In this document: positions 36,544 through 46,992 of the stretch, piece after piece
How the letters are laid out: each line of letters begins with the position of its first letter
How positions within the stretch are numbered: position 1 is the stretch's first letter
Assembly (NCBI GenBank): GCA_030053945.1
Contig: JASGCW010000008.1
Location: 1-64,000 of the forward strand
Reading direction: 5' to 3'
Origin: Limnohabitans sp.
Lineage (GTDB): Bacteria; Bacteroidota; Bacteroidia; Flavobacteriales; Flavobacteriaceae
DNA: 64,000 nt
Position numbers and translations under genes: made by a program
Notes under the pieces: model-generated
Database searches by the model: none
Told to the model about the DNA's origin: nothing
Seen by the model: the letters and a program-made list of their open reading frames with translations, nothing else

Positions 36544-37059
36544 TTATTTTTTTGGAGCTGGAGTAGCTAATTCTTTTTTTACATCTTCCATAATGTCTGG
36601 ACCATCAGCTAAGATTAAAGTAGAAGCATCTACAACATATTGGAAACCTTTTGCTTTTCCAACTTTTACTACAGCAGTTTTAGCTCTTTCCATAATAGGT
36701 TTAACTAATTCCATTTCTTTGTCAGAAAGCTGTTTTTGAGCAGAATCTCTAAATTGTTGGATTCTTTGTCCCATATCTTGCATTTCTTTTCCACGGGTTT
36801 CATTTAAAGCATCACCAGCTGTAGGTGCTTCGCTTTCATATTTTTTCATTTTTGTTTGATATTCTTCAACCATAGCTTTGTATTGAGTATCAAACTTGTC
36901 ACTTAAAGTCTTAATTTGCGCTTTTGCACTTACCATATCCGGCATTTTAGCAAGTAAATCTTGAACATCTATATGTGCAATTTTTGATTGTGCATTTACT
37001 TGACTAGCTCCAAAAAATAATAATCCTGCGATAAGTAAAGTTTTCAATTGTTTCATCAT
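36544..37059 (-). CDS. OmpH/Skp family periplasmic chaperone
   Basis: A 171-aa exported protein (signal peptide ending near SQVNAQS). It has an OmpH/Skp fold: short strand KIAHIDVQDLLAKMPDM, long charged coiled coil (about 45-120), then strands FQYVVDAST. Skp-like proteins hold unfolded outer-membrane proteins on their way to BamA. It is the second of two tandem ompH genes downstream of bamA, 24 bp after the first. Confidence 0.92.
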   Translation of the reverse strand: MMKQLKTLLIAGLLFFGASQVNAQSKIAHIDVQDLLAKMPDMVSAKAQIKTLSDKFDTQYKAMVEEYQTKMKKYESEAPTAGDALNETRGKEMQDMGQRIQQFRDSAQKQLSDKEMELVKPIMERAKTAVVKVGKAKGFQYVVDASTLILADGPDIMEDVKKELATPAPKK

Positions 37060-37083
37060 TTTAGTTATTAGGGTATTAATTAA

Positions 37084-38085
37084 TTACTTTTTTTGTTTTA
37101 ATTTTTCTTCTTGCGCTTTTTTAGCGGCTTCTCTTTCTTCTAAAATTTTTTTTCTTTTATCTTCTAGAGCTTTTTTTCTTTCTTCTAGAGCTTTTTTATT
37201 ATTTTCAATTGTTTTTAACCTTGCTTCTTCACGAGCTGCTTTTGTGGAGTCTAATGCTGCTTTTCTTGCTTCCGCTTGCGATGAAGTATTTATCGTTTTT
37301 TTATTTGAAGATGTAGAATCAATTGTTGTGCCAGATTTTTTAGCACGTTGCTGTTCAAGCATTTTTTTTCTTTTTTCTTCAAATTCTTTTTTACGTTGTT
37401 CTGCTGCTAATTTGCGTTCTTCGAGTGCTTTAGTTGCTGCAGATTTTTTTTCGTCTAATATTTTTTGTCTCTCTGCTTGAGAATTATCTAGGACTTTATC
37501 TTGGCTAGCTTCTTTTTCTTCGAGAGCTTTGCGTTGTTTTCTACTTATTTCTTCACGTTTTTCAGCACGTGTAATCACTCTTACAACTTGATCACTAATA
37601 TCAAACCTTTTTGCAGAAAACAACATTGTCATATCTGATGATTTGTCGAAGATAAAGTCATAACTTTTAGCCGCTGCTATATCTTGTACAGCATTAAAAA
37701 CTTGATCTTGTACAGGTTTTATAATTTCTGCTTTTTGAATAGCTAAGTCTCCTTTTGGGCCAAATCTTTTTTGTTGGTAATCCAATAAATCACTTTCAAG
37801 AAATTTAATTTCTTGTTCTCTTTCTTCAATTAATTCTTTTGTAAGAAGTGGTCTTTCGTTTTTTAATACTTCTTTAAGTTTATTGATTTCATTTTTTTTG
37901 GACTCAATGTCTTGCTTCCATTTTTGAGCTTTTTGTTCAAGTAAATTAGAGGCTTCTTTGTAATCTGGAACATTTTCTAAAATATATTCCATATCAATAT
38001 AACCGATTTTTACTCCAAATTTGGATTGTGAGAAACCAATTAGGTTAGAAAATAAAACTAGTAGTATTAAAAAATATTTTTTCAT
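37084..38085 (-). CDS. OmpH/Skp family protein with long charged C-terminal tail
   Basis: A 333-aa exported protein. From the ATG at 38085 a signal peptide is followed by the OmpH domain (about 20-165, KIGYIDMEYILENVPDY at its start). After residue 170 comes a long tail of K/E/R/A repeats of the type ALEERKKALEDKRKK, roughly 160 residues of likely continuous coiled coil. Similar long forms occur beside a normal-length paralogue in other flavobacteria. It lies 27 bp after bamA. Confidence 0.9.
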   Translation of the reverse strand: MKKYFLILLVLFSNLIGFSQSKFGVKIGYIDMEYILENVPDYKEASNLLEQKAQKWKQDIESKKNEINKLKEVLKNERPLLTKELIEEREQEIKFLESDLLDYQQKRFGPKGDLAIQKAEIIKPVQDQVFNAVQDIAAAKSYDFIFDKSSDMTMLFSAKRFDISDQVVRVITRAEKREEISRKQRKALEEKEASQDKVLDNSQAERQKILDEKKSAATKALEERKLAAEQRKKEFEEKRKKMLEQQRAKKSGTTIDSTSSNKKTINTSSQAEARKAALDSTKAAREEARLKTIENNKKALEERKKALEDKRKKILEEREAAKKAQEEKLKQKK

Positions 38086-38112
38086 AAGCGTATAACTTTC
38101 AGTCAAATATAA

Positions 38113-40863
38113 TTAAAATTGTTGACCTATGATAAAATGTGTTTGCCATCCACTTTTTTCAAATCCACCAGGGACAGGGTCAAATCCGTGAGCAAAGTCA
38201 ATTCCTAATAATCCAAAAGCAGGCATAAATACTCTTAAACCTACTCCTGCAGAGCGTTGTAACGCAAAAGGATTATAAGCTTTGAAATCTTTATATGCAG
38301 CTCCAGCTTCTAAATACGTTAAAGCATAGATCGATGCGGCTTGTTTTAATGTAATTGGATAACGCAATTCTAGAGTAAATTTATTGTATACAGTTGCTCC
38401 TATTTGTTGTCCATATCTTGGATTATTTCTATCATCGATAATAGGTGTTAATGAATTGTTTTGATATCCTCTTAATTGGACATTTTCTCTACCATCCATT
38501 GTAAAAAGTGCCATACCATCACCCCCTAAATAGTATCTTTCAAAAGGAACTAATCCTCGGTCATTATTATATGATCCCATAAAGCCAAATTCTCCTAGTG
38601 AACGTAATACTAATTTATTATAAATTTTAGTAAACCACTCTGCTTTGAATTTAATTTTATAATATTCTAACCAATTGAATTTTTTCTGATCTACTTTTCC
38701 TACATCAGCTGCAGCTTTTTGATAGTTAGAAACTGGTTGTCCATTACTATCTATATATGTTCCAGCAGGGTAGTCGGCACCATTGTATACCACTGCAGTG
38801 GTTGTTTTAAGCTTGTATTCCTCTAAGTTTTCTAAATTTTTATAATCTATACCATTAAATAATGAGTAAGGTAGTGTGAATTTACCAGTCACACTAAATT
38901 CAGATCCGTACATTGGGAATATTGGATTAGTTCCTTTATTATTTCTGGTTAAACCAACGGTGTACGCTAGGTTCTTAGAAGTTCCGTCTCCGAATGTGAA
39001 CAACCCAATATTGTAATTGTTTAAATCATAGTGTTGGTAACTAATAGAATTTGATAATACAAAATAATCATCAGGTTTTTGTAATCGCTTAGCTAATCCC
39101 ATTGAAATCGTGAAGATATTAAAGCTTCTTGACTTGTCTACACTGCTTCCTGTGTTGTTAAAGTTTGATGCAGAACTTCCTGCATATTGTACACTATATG
39201 AGATTGAACTTGAGAAATTCACAGGTTTTTTGCCTCCAAACCATGGTTCTGAAAATGAAAAACTATAGGTTTGAAAAAAGGTACTGCCTTGTAAACGTAA
39301 AGATAATTTTTGACCATCACCCATAGGTAAAGGTTTGTATGCTTTCTTTTTGAAAATATTAGAAATAGCAAAGTTGTTAAAAGATAACCCTAATGTACCT
39401 ATGAATCCACCACCACCATAACCTCCTTGAAGCTCTATTTGGCTTGCTCCTTTTTCTGCAACATGATATTTTATATCTACTGTACCAGCAGCTGGATCTA
39501 CATTTTCGAAATCAGGTTTGATTGCTTCTGCATCAAAAAATCCTAGCTGACCAATTTCACGTACTGTTCTAACTACATCTTCTTTACTATAAACATTTCC
39601 AGGTTTTGTTCTTAATTCACGATAAATTACTTTGTCGTTTGTTTTGTCATTACCTACTACAGAAATTTTATTAAAATGTGCAATAGGTCCTTCAATAACT
39701 CTAATTTCTAAATCAATAATGTCATTTGCAGTTGATACTTCTACAGGATTTATTGTTGAAAATAAATAACCATTGTTTTGATATAAATTTGTTATATCCT
39801 CTCCGTCTGGTCTTGTTTTGTCTGCAATTCGTTTGTCTAAAAGTACGCCATTGTAAACATCGCCTTTTTTTATGCCAAGCAGATTTGCTAATTGTTGGTC
39901 ACTATATACAGTGTTACCAGTAAAGCTAATATCTCCAAAATGATATTTATGCCCTTCCTCTACTTTAATGTTAATTACGATTTCGTTTTCTACTTTATTA
40001 TAAAGAACAGAATCTGAAACTATACGTGCATCACGGAATCCATTCTCTTTATATTTTTCAATAATTTTCACTAAATCCTCTTTGTATTTGTCTTTAATAA
40101 ATTTAGAAGATTTAAAAATTCGGATAGGATTACGTTGCTTGGTTTCTTTCATTGCTCCTCTAATCTTGGCGCTAGAAAGTTCTTTGTTGCCGCTAATATT
40201 AATTTTGGTAATTTTAATTTTATCACCTTTGTCTATATTAACAACCATATTTACGTGATTCTCTTTAGAAGTGTCTTCAGTGGTTGAAATATTTACTTTA
40301 GTATTGAAATATCCTTCTTTTTTGTATTTGTTTTCTATATAATACTTTGTAGTAGTAATAAGGTTTTCATTTACAATTTTTTCAGGTGTAAGCGAATTGT
40401 CTTTAGTAAGGGTTTCTATAGCACTCTTTTTTACTCCAACTATTTCTACCTTGCTTAATTTAGGAAGTTCATTTATTCTAAGGTCAAGTGAAATACTATC
40501 GCCTTCTATTTTGTCTACATAAAAATTGACATCATTAAAAAGACCTAGTTTCCATAATTTTTTAATCGCATTACTAATTTCTTCACCAGGGACTGTTATT
40601 TTTTGACCTTTACTAAGTCCAGTGAAAGTAGTTACAGTTTCTTCATTATAACTAATCTTTCCAGTTACATTAATCTTCTTTAAAATATAACTTTTCCCAT
40701 CCTCAAAATTTAATCTGTCTTGAGCATTTGAATTTGTAATTCCTAAAAATAAAAAGAACAGCACTATTGCAGTACTGCTAATAAAATGGTTAATTTTATT
40801 TAATTTGTTCGCTTGTTTTTCCAAATCTACGTTCTCTTTTTTGATAGCTAATAATGGCTTCAT
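38113..40863 (-). CDS. bamA: Outer-membrane protein assembly factor BamA
   Basis: Core of the BAM complex (916 aa). After the signal peptide (cut near NSNAQ) come five POTRA domains (about 50-450; e.g. KLWKLGLFNDVNFYVDK and REIGQLGFFDAEAIKP) and the 16-stranded barrel with terminal FIIGQQF ending in phenylalanine. A VRGY-like motif appears as QLRGYQNNSLTP. The only suitable ATG is 40863 (MKPLLA), which lies inside uppS (68-nt overlap) and gives an N-region of about 25 residues before the hydrophobic core. Confidence 0.93.
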   Translation of the reverse strand: MKPLLAIKKENVDLEKQANKLNKINHFISSTAIVLFFLFLGITNSNAQDRLNFEDGKSYILKKINVTGKISYNEETVTTFTGLSKGQKITVPGEEISNAIKKLWKLGLFNDVNFYVDKIEGDSISLDLRINELPKLSKVEIVGVKKSAIETLTKDNSLTPEKIVNENLITTTKYYIENKYKKEGYFNTKVNISTTEDTSKENHVNMVVNIDKGDKIKITKINISGNKELSSAKIRGAMKETKQRNPIRIFKSSKFIKDKYKEDLVKIIEKYKENGFRDARIVSDSVLYNKVENEIVINIKVEEGHKYHFGDISFTGNTVYSDQQLANLLGIKKGDVYNGVLLDKRIADKTRPDGEDITNLYQNNGYLFSTINPVEVSTANDIIDLEIRVIEGPIAHFNKISVVGNDKTNDKVIYRELRTKPGNVYSKEDVVRTVREIGQLGFFDAEAIKPDFENVDPAAGTVDIKYHVAEKGASQIELQGGYGGGGFIGTLGLSFNNFAISNIFKKKAYKPLPMGDGQKLSLRLQGSTFFQTYSFSFSEPWFGGKKPVNFSSSISYSVQYAGSSASNFNNTGSSVDKSRSFNIFTISMGLAKRLQKPDDYFVLSNSISYQHYDLNNYNIGLFTFGDGTSKNLAYTVGLTRNNKGTNPIFPMYGSEFSVTGKFTLPYSLFNGIDYKNLENLEEYKLKTTTAVVYNGADYPAGTYIDSNGQPVSNYQKAAADVGKVDQKKFNWLEYYKIKFKAEWFTKIYNKLVLRSLGEFGFMGSYNNDRGLVPFERYYLGGDGMALFTMDGRENVQLRGYQNNSLTPIIDDRNNPRYGQQIGATVYNKFTLELRYPITLKQAASIYALTYLEAGAAYKDFKAYNPFALQRSAGVGLRVFMPAFGLLGIDFAHGFDPVPGGFEKSGWQTHFIIGQQF

Positions 40864-41536
40864 ATAAATTCTCTTCACTAAAATCTGGCCACAGTACATC
40901 AGTAAAATAAAATTCTGCGTAAGCAATTTGCCATAACAAAAAATTACTAATGCGATGTTCGCCACTTGTTCGTATAACTAAATCTACATCTGGTAAATCG
41001 TGTGTGTAAAGATGATTATTTAATGTGGATTCGTCAATACTATCTGTTGAAATTATGTTATTTTTAACTTTATCTGCTATTTTTTTAACAGCATTTAAGA
41101 TTTCGTCTCTTGATCCATAGCTTAAAGCTAAAGTAAGAGTCATTTTTTTATTTTGTTTGGTTTTTTCAATTACCTCAAGTAGTTCTTTTTGAACTTTTTT
41201 TGGTAACAATTCTATATTTCCAATACAATTTAAACGGATATTGTTTTTTATAAAGGTTTCTAATTCCTTCTTTAAGGAATTTACAAGAATTTTCATTAAC
41301 GCTTCTACTTCTAGCTTTGGTCGATTCCAATTTTCTGTTGAAAATGCATAAAGAGTTAAGTTTTCGATTCCTAGTTTAGTGCAAACTTCTACAGTTTTAC
41401 GAACAGATTTTGTTCCATTTTCATGACCAAAAGCTCTTAACATTCCTTTTTGCTTTGCCCAACGACCATTTCCATCCATTATGATGGCTAAATGTTTAGG
41501 TAAGTTTTCTTTATTTATGGAAGTTTCTAAGCTCAT
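40796..41536 (-). CDS. uppS: Isoprenyl (undecaprenyl) diphosphate synthase
   Basis: Cis-prenyltransferase (246 aa) that makes the C55 lipid carrier for cell-wall synthesis. The signature HLAIIMDGNGRWAKQKG (about 15-31) holds the catalytic aspartate. The region SGEHRISNFLLWQIAYAEFYFTD near the C-terminus is normal. The start overlaps the DUF6089 stop by one base (TAATG), and the 3' end overlaps bamA. This reflects strong translational coupling within an envelope operon. Confidence 0.96.
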   Translation of the reverse strand: MSLETSINKENLPKHLAIIMDGNGRWAKQKGMLRAFGHENGTKSVRKTVEVCTKLGIENLTLYAFSTENWNRPKLEVEALMKILVNSLKKELETFIKNNIRLNCIGNIELLPKKVQKELLEVIEKTKQNKKMTLTLALSYGSRDEILNAVKKIADKVKNNIISTDSIDESTLNNHLYTHDLPDVDLVIRTSGEHRISNFLLWQIAYAEFYFTDVLWPDFSEENLYEAIISYQKRERRFGKTSEQIK

Positions 41537-42225
41537 TAATTATTGCAATAACAAGGTTTTTGACCAAAGGTATAGGTTAATGTTGCTCCAGTAAAAACAT
41601 ACCAGTCTTTACTATTAGTGTTCCCGAATTTTAGTCTTTCTAAATTTTCACTCTTAGGAAAGCTACCATCTATGTCATCTTTGAAAGTGTATCTAGCACC
41701 TGTTTCGATACCTAAAATAAAATGTTTGGCTATTCTAAATTTATAACCAACAACCATTGGGATTGCTATTCCACCCCTACGAGAACCATACGATTTGTAT
41801 TTTTTGTTTTCTACATATAAATTTTCAGAAAGAAAATAACTTAATCCAGTATGAATGTACGGGGTTGATTGAAAACCTGATTCATGCAAATTAAATTCAT
41901 AGAAATTAAATTCAAATCCCGCAGTAATGTCTGTGATTTGATTTTCAAAGCTATATCCTCTTTGCTTTCTTGATTCAATATCAGAGTAGTTGTCATTAGC
42001 ATAAAGTGAAGTATGTGTTAGTGAACCCCTCCAAGAAAATCTTGGACTTTTGTTCCATTTATACAATAATCCTATCGCCAACCTATTGTTAGGTGAGATA
42101 AAATTTGTTTTCCCTACATCTCCTATAAAGTTACTGCCACCAACAAATACACCAAATTCGTGTATCTGAGCGTTAACGAATTGAAATACAAAAAAAGCCG
42201 CTGTTATGTAAAATAATCTTTTCAT
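41536..42225 (-). CDS. DUF6089 outer-membrane beta-barrel protein
   Basis: A 229-aa exported barrel protein; signal peptide ends near FVNAQ. The start of the mature part, EFGVFVGGSNFIGDVGKTNFI, is typical of DUF6089. The C-terminus has a CYC motif (QKPCYCNN). I chose the ATG at 42225. It is first in the uppS-bamA-ompH cluster. In flavobacteria the family is regularly linked to uppS and bamA, so a role in outer-membrane assembly is likely but unproven. Confidence 0.87.
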   Translation of the reverse strand: MKRLFYITAAFFVFQFVNAQIHEFGVFVGGSNFIGDVGKTNFISPNNRLAIGLLYKWNKSPRFSWRGSLTHTSLYANDNYSDIESRKQRGYSFENQITDITAGFEFNFYEFNLHESGFQSTPYIHTGLSYFLSENLYVENKKYKSYGSRRGGIAIPMVVGYKFRIAKHFILGIETGARYTFKDDIDGSFPKSENLERLKFGNTNSKDWYVFTGATLTYTFGQKPCYCNN

Positions 42226-42361
42226 TTTTAAAATAGGTTGCAAATATAGTAATTATGACCACTAAACAAAGTGAAAATTTTAAACACTTTATTGTTTACT
42301 AGATAAAAACGGAAAAGTCTTATTTGTAGTATTTGTGATTATTAATAAATTAACTTTTTTG

Positions 42362-44989
42362 TTATGGATTTTCTTGTGTTTTTTTCTTTTTTCCAAATAA
42401 ACCATTTAATAAATCTCCTGCGGCATTTTTAACAGCGTCCTTTTTGGGGTCAGTTTTTGTTGTGTCAGAAGGGTTTTTCTTTCCTCCTCCTAATATATTA
42501 CTTAATGCACCTGCACCTTGATTTATTAGTTTGTCTTTCTGAGCTTTCACAATTTGTGAAGCTAAGTTTGTTGTAGCTTGTTTTAAATCGGTGGTTACTT
42601 TAGGAGATTTAAAATTACCTGTCATCATTGCTGTAACTGGAACATTTTCAATTTTTGCTGCTTCTGCTGGTGTCAGTTTTGCTAATAATTTATTAGCGTC
42701 ACCACCTAAATATTTAGCTGGCACATCCATTTTTACAGTATAACTCATACTTTGATCAAACCCGTGCGATCCGCCAACTTCAGCATTGATGTCGTTATAT
42801 TTTATTTGAAAAGGTTTTACAACAACTTTTCCGTCTTTAAATGTAATTGCAGCTTTTATGTCATTTAAATTAATCTTACTTGCATCTAGAAATTTAATTT
42901 GTGAACTTAAAGCACTTAACATTTGTGAATTGTTAGTATTTACTGTCGAAGATAGTAATTGACCTAACAGATTTCCTGAAATTGTTGAAATATTAGGTGT
43001 CATTTGTACAGCGTCTAACGTCCCATTTACTTTTATATTAGAATTTAGTTTTCCTGCTATAGCGCCAGCTATTGGAGCAATGTTCTTTAGCATATTAAGC
43101 TGAGTAAATGATTGGGAAATGTCAACCTTACTCAAATCTAAATTCATATTAAAGGTTGGAGTGTTTCCTTTTGTGGAAACTAAGCCGTCAAAACCAATTT
43201 GTCCATCAAAAATATTTGTTTTTACATTTTCAAGTGTTACCGCTTCATCGCGAATAATCATTTTTCCTGAAACATTTTTTAGTGTTAGATTATCATACAC
43301 TACTGTATTTGCTTTAGCCGTAATAGCACAGTCTAAAAATGCAGGGATTTTTACAGCTTGCTTTTTACTTTTTGAGGTAGTAGAGGTGTTTTCGTTTCCA
43401 GAGTTAGCATTTGTTTTTGGTTTAGAAGGTGTCATAAAATCGGCAACTAAAAAATTGTTCGAGTTCATTGAGAAATTTCCTTTTAAGATTTGCTTTTTGA
43501 ACAAGAAACCATAGAAATTGTCTAATGCCCCCGCAGCTTGAATGTCTGATTTTCCTGTAATCATATTTAGCTGATTAAGTTTTATCTGACTCGTATTGAA
43601 GGCTACATTAGCTAATTTTATCTGAACTGGTTTTGCCATTTCAGGCCCCGCATAATTGAAACCTGTTAGTGATAAAGTTCCAGTATTTTGAATGTTTTGG
43701 TACTGATTTTTCTCTACAGATTGCATATCAAATTTTGTAGCAATATCTGCTTTTAAAATTCCTGATAAAGGCATACTTAATTTTACAGGATATGCTTTGC
43801 TGAAGTTTCCAAGATTGATTGTGCCTTTTAATTCAGCATTCACAAGTGCATTTGTCATTGCATTTTTTATGCTAGCTTTTGCATTGAAAACATCTTGATC
43901 AATTTTGAAAGATAGTTTGTCTAAATTTACATAAGTGTCATTAATTAATCCTGTTTCGTTAATGATTTTAGTGTCAATAACAATGTTTTCTACAGTTTTA
44001 GGTAAATTAGGATAATGAAAGGATGAATTATGTGAAGCAATAGCGATATTGAATTTTGGAACGGTATTTTTAGATTGAACACCTTTTACTTTTCCATTTA
44101 CAGTAAAATCACCAGTTGTTTTTACAGTTTCTAACTGACCTGCATATTGGGCTGGAACTAACCCTAAAAAGTTTTTAAATGAAGTAGTAGGTGTTTTGAA
44201 ACTTAAATCATATTCTTGACCTTCTTTTAATAATTGGATAAATCCAGTAAATTCTAGTGGTAGTTCATTAATCTTAGCTTTGTTGTCTTTAAAAGTATAT
44301 TTGCTTTTTTCTAAATCGATTCCTAAAATAGCATCTAAAGAAAGTGCTGTATGGTTAAAATAATTCATTTTATCCATATCTAGCGAAAATTTAGCAGTTG
44401 TTTTAGTTTCTAAATCTAGTTTCTGAGTGCCAAAATTACCTTTCCCTTCATGGTTTAAACTATCAATCACTAATTTGATTTTTGAGCGTTCGTCAAAGTA
44501 TTTGAATCGGAAATTTTCCAAAGCATATTTCTGGATATTCATTGAAAAAGGTTTGCTGGCTTTTTCTTCACTAGCGTTTTTATCTTTGATAGCGATGTCA
44601 AAGTTTCCTTTTCCATCTTTATTAAAAAGAATATTAGCTTTTCCATTTTTTACCGAAATTGCCTCTAACGACATAGGCTCATTATCGCTTTTCCATAACT
44701 CTGTTAAAGACATTTGAAGGTTAAGTTCGTCAAATGCAACTAAGGTGTCACCTTCAAAAGGAGCTTTGTTGATGATTAGAAGTTTTTGAATTTCAACATT
44801 GGCTTGAGGAAAGCTTTTGAATAAGCTCAAATCGGCATCTGCAAAAGATGCTTTAGCATTTATTTTTTCATTTATAGTTTGCTGAATTTTTGCTTTTATT
44901 TGATCTTTAAAAAATATAGGAATACTAGCTAGTGCTCCTATAATTACTACTAATGTGATACCTAAGCCTACTAAAATTTTCTTTTTCAT
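42362..44989 (-). CDS. AsmA family protein
   Basis: An 875-aa inner-membrane-anchored protein. After one N-terminal helix (about 3-23) comes an AsmA/TamB-type body of repeated beta strands, which form a hydrophobic groove thought to move phospholipids to the outer membrane. The segment SFADADLSLFKSFPQANVEIQKL near residue 45 is characteristic. The last 60 residues are lysine-rich and low complexity. I chose the ATG at 44989 (MKKKILVG). It has no cotranscribed neighbour. Confidence 0.88.
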   Translation of the reverse strand: MKKKILVGLGITLVVIIGALASIPIFFKDQIKAKIQQTINEKINAKASFADADLSLFKSFPQANVEIQKLLIINKAPFEGDTLVAFDELNLQMSLTELWKSDNEPMSLEAISVKNGKANILFNKDGKGNFDIAIKDKNASEEKASKPFSMNIQKYALENFRFKYFDERSKIKLVIDSLNHEGKGNFGTQKLDLETKTTAKFSLDMDKMNYFNHTALSLDAILGIDLEKSKYTFKDNKAKINELPLEFTGFIQLLKEGQEYDLSFKTPTTSFKNFLGLVPAQYAGQLETVKTTGDFTVNGKVKGVQSKNTVPKFNIAIASHNSSFHYPNLPKTVENIVIDTKIINETGLINDTYVNLDKLSFKIDQDVFNAKASIKNAMTNALVNAELKGTINLGNFSKAYPVKLSMPLSGILKADIATKFDMQSVEKNQYQNIQNTGTLSLTGFNYAGPEMAKPVQIKLANVAFNTSQIKLNQLNMITGKSDIQAAGALDNFYGFLFKKQILKGNFSMNSNNFLVADFMTPSKPKTNANSGNENTSTTSKSKKQAVKIPAFLDCAITAKANTVVYDNLTLKNVSGKMIIRDEAVTLENVKTNIFDGQIGFDGLVSTKGNTPTFNMNLDLSKVDISQSFTQLNMLKNIAPIAGAIAGKLNSNIKVNGTLDAVQMTPNISTISGNLLGQLLSSTVNTNNSQMLSALSSQIKFLDASKINLNDIKAAITFKDGKVVVKPFQIKYNDINAEVGGSHGFDQSMSYTVKMDVPAKYLGGDANKLLAKLTPAEAAKIENVPVTAMMTGNFKSPKVTTDLKQATTNLASQIVKAQKDKLINQGAGALSNILGGGKKNPSDTTKTDPKKDAVKNAAGDLLNGLFGKKKKTQENP

Positions 44990-45049
44990 TTCAAAAAATA
45001 TTTGATGAATTTTTAAAATCAAAAACCATTCCGATTTTCAATACAAAGT

Positions 45050-45085
45050 AATAAAAAAATCCGTTTTATTTTCTAAAACGGATTT
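45050..45085 (-). terminator. Terminator after sppA
   Basis: Perfect 12-bp stem AAATCCGTTTTA (45057-45068) / TAAAACGGATTT (45074-45085), with a T-run on the minus strand. It lies 19 bp after the sppA stop. Confidence 0.9.
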
Positions 45086-45104
45086 AATAATATGTTATTA
45101 TATC

Positions 45105-46871
45105 TTAATTGATTTTTAACTCATATGGCATAATAACTTGCATCCCTTTTCGAGCATTCATTTTTTTGATTTGGTTTACTAATTCGTAGTTTTCTTCTCC
45201 TATTTGTTCCTTTAGTAAAGTTTCACGCGATTTTAGCAAACTTACAAATCCGCTGTTTTCTAAATCTTCAAAGAAACTTTTTTCAAATTCTGGATAAGAA
45301 ACTGTGTCGTAATCGTCTAATTTTACTAAAGATGAGGCATAAGCTAGTGCATCATCCATTCCGCCTATTTTGTCAACTAATCCTAATTTGAGTGCATCTG
45401 ATCCGCTCCATACGCGACCTTGTGCTATGGCATCTACTTGGTCAAAAGTCATTTTGCGACCTTTTGCAACTCGATTTACAAATGTTTTGTAGATAGTTTC
45501 AACACCTTCTTGTGTAAAATTTCTAAAATCGGCATCAATAGGAACAAAAGGATTGTATCCTGCTGCATTTTTATGTGTTTCTACTATTTCGGTATTTATT
45601 CCGTATTTATTAGTTATTTCAGACATATTAGGTAGCATTCCAAAAACACCTATGGAACCTGTTATGGTTGAAGCTTCTGCAAAAATTTTATTAGCATTGC
45701 AAGCAATATAATAACCTCCAGATGCAGCTAAATTACCCATTGAAACCACTATAGGTTTTACTTTTTTTGTGATTTCAATTTCTCTCCAAATCAAATCAGA
45801 AGTTAGTGCGCTCCCACCAGGACTATCAATTCGTAAAACAATAGCTTTAATACCATCGTCTTCTCTTGCTTCTTTTAGTGAGCGACGCATAGAGCCTTCA
45901 CCTACTGTGTTTAGGTCTCCTTCTCCAGAACCAATTTCACCTTGAGCATAAATTACCGCAATTTTATCTTTAGTTGAAATTTCTGCCATAACAGCCAGAT
46001 CTTTTGAATAATCCATAATGTCAATTTTGTTGTAATCTTCGTCTTCATTAACCTTTAGACGTTTTTTAATGTCATTATGGTAAACATCTTCATAAGCAAC
46101 AACATCAACTAGTTTGTTTTCTTTAGCCATTTCAGGGGTTCTAGCTAATAAATCGGACGCAATGGTGTTTAGTTTGTCAACTGGAATATTTCTAGATTTT
46201 GAAATATCAGTGACAACGGAATTCCAGATTGAGTTTAAGAAAGCAGTGATTTGTTCTCTGTTTTCAGGACTCATTTTGTTAGTCAAAAATGGCTCTACCG
46301 CACTTTTGTATTTTCCGTGACGAATAACTTCCATTTTTAATCCTGTTTTGTCTTCGAAATCTTTGAAATACATTATTTGGCTAGACAAACCTTTAAAATC
46401 TAAATCACCTACGGGGTTTAAATAAACGGTGTTTGCAACAGAGTTTAAATAATATTCTTTTTGAGAGATAACGTTACCATAAGATAAAACGAATTTGCCA
46501 GATTTTTTAAAATCTTCTAATTGGTCACGTAAAGCTTTTGTTTGTGCAACGCCTAAATTTAACTGGTTGTTTAAGATAGAAATACCTTTTATGTTCTCAT
46601 CTGTTTTTGCATTTTCAATAGCTCTTAAAACATCTGTAAGACCTTTTCCTTCTCCTTTTTCATTTAAGAAAGGCATATCTTCATAGTTAAATTTTCCACC
46701 GTAATCTTGAGTTACTTTTTCAAGATTTAATTCTAAAACAGAGTTTTCTTGAACAGCTACGGTTTCTTCACCACCAAAAATAGCACCCAAAAGAATGATT
46801 CCGAAGAAAAATACTAAACAGAAAACAAAAAGTCCTATAACGGTTGCTAATACATTTTTTAAAAAATTCAT
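45105..46871 (-). CDS. sppA: Signal peptide peptidase SppA, 67K type
   Basis: Membrane-anchored serine protease (588 aa) that degrades released signal peptides. An N-terminal helix (about 5-32) is followed by two tandem S49 domains. The Ser/Lys dyad is split between them: the lysine is in [12 protein letters not shown] (first half) and the serine in [13 protein letters not shown] (second half). The long form with two domains is normal for Gram-negative bacteria. It is divergent from folK-dNK; a -7 box TATATTTG lies at 46947-46954 (minus). Confidence 0.95.
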   Translation of the reverse strand: MNFLKNVLATVIGLFVFCLVFFFGIILLGAIFGGEETVAVQENSVLELNLEKVTQDYGGKFNYEDMPFLNEKGEGKGLTDVLRAIENAKTDENIKGISILNNQLNLGVAQTKALRDQLEDFKKSGKFVLSYGNVISQKEYYLNSVANTVYLNPVGDLDFKGLSSQIMYFKDFEDKTGLKMEVIRHGKYKSAVEPFLTNKMSPENREQITAFLNSIWNSVVTDISKSRNIPVDKLNTIASDLLARTPEMAKENKLVDVVAYEDVYHNDIKKRLKVNEDEDYNKIDIMDYSKDLAVMAEISTKDKIAVIYAQGEIGSGEGDLNTVGEGSMRRSLKEAREDDGIKAIVLRIDSPGGSALTSDLIWREIEITKKVKPIVVSMGNLAASGGYYIACNANKIFAEASTITGSIGVFGMLPNMSEITNKYGINTEIVETHKNAAGYNPFVPIDADFRNFTQEGVETIYKTFVNRVAKGRKMTFDQVDAIAQGRVWSGSDALKLGLVDKIGGMDDALAYASSLVKLDDYDTVSYPEFEKSFFEDLENSGFVSLLKSRETLLKEQIGEENYELVNQIKKMNARKGMQVIMPYELKIN

Positions 46872-46992
46872 TTGTCAATCATTTAATTACAAATTAGTAG
46901 TCAATTGTTAGTTTTTGTTACACTACTAAAGTTATTAACAGTGGCGCAAATATATATTTTTCTACAATTCTTTTTAGTTACTTTGTTGACAA

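Noticed and set aside
43119..43514. A 131-codon plus-strand frame inside the AsmA gene
   Set aside because: Antisense shadow of a long real gene with biased codons; no domain or start signal.
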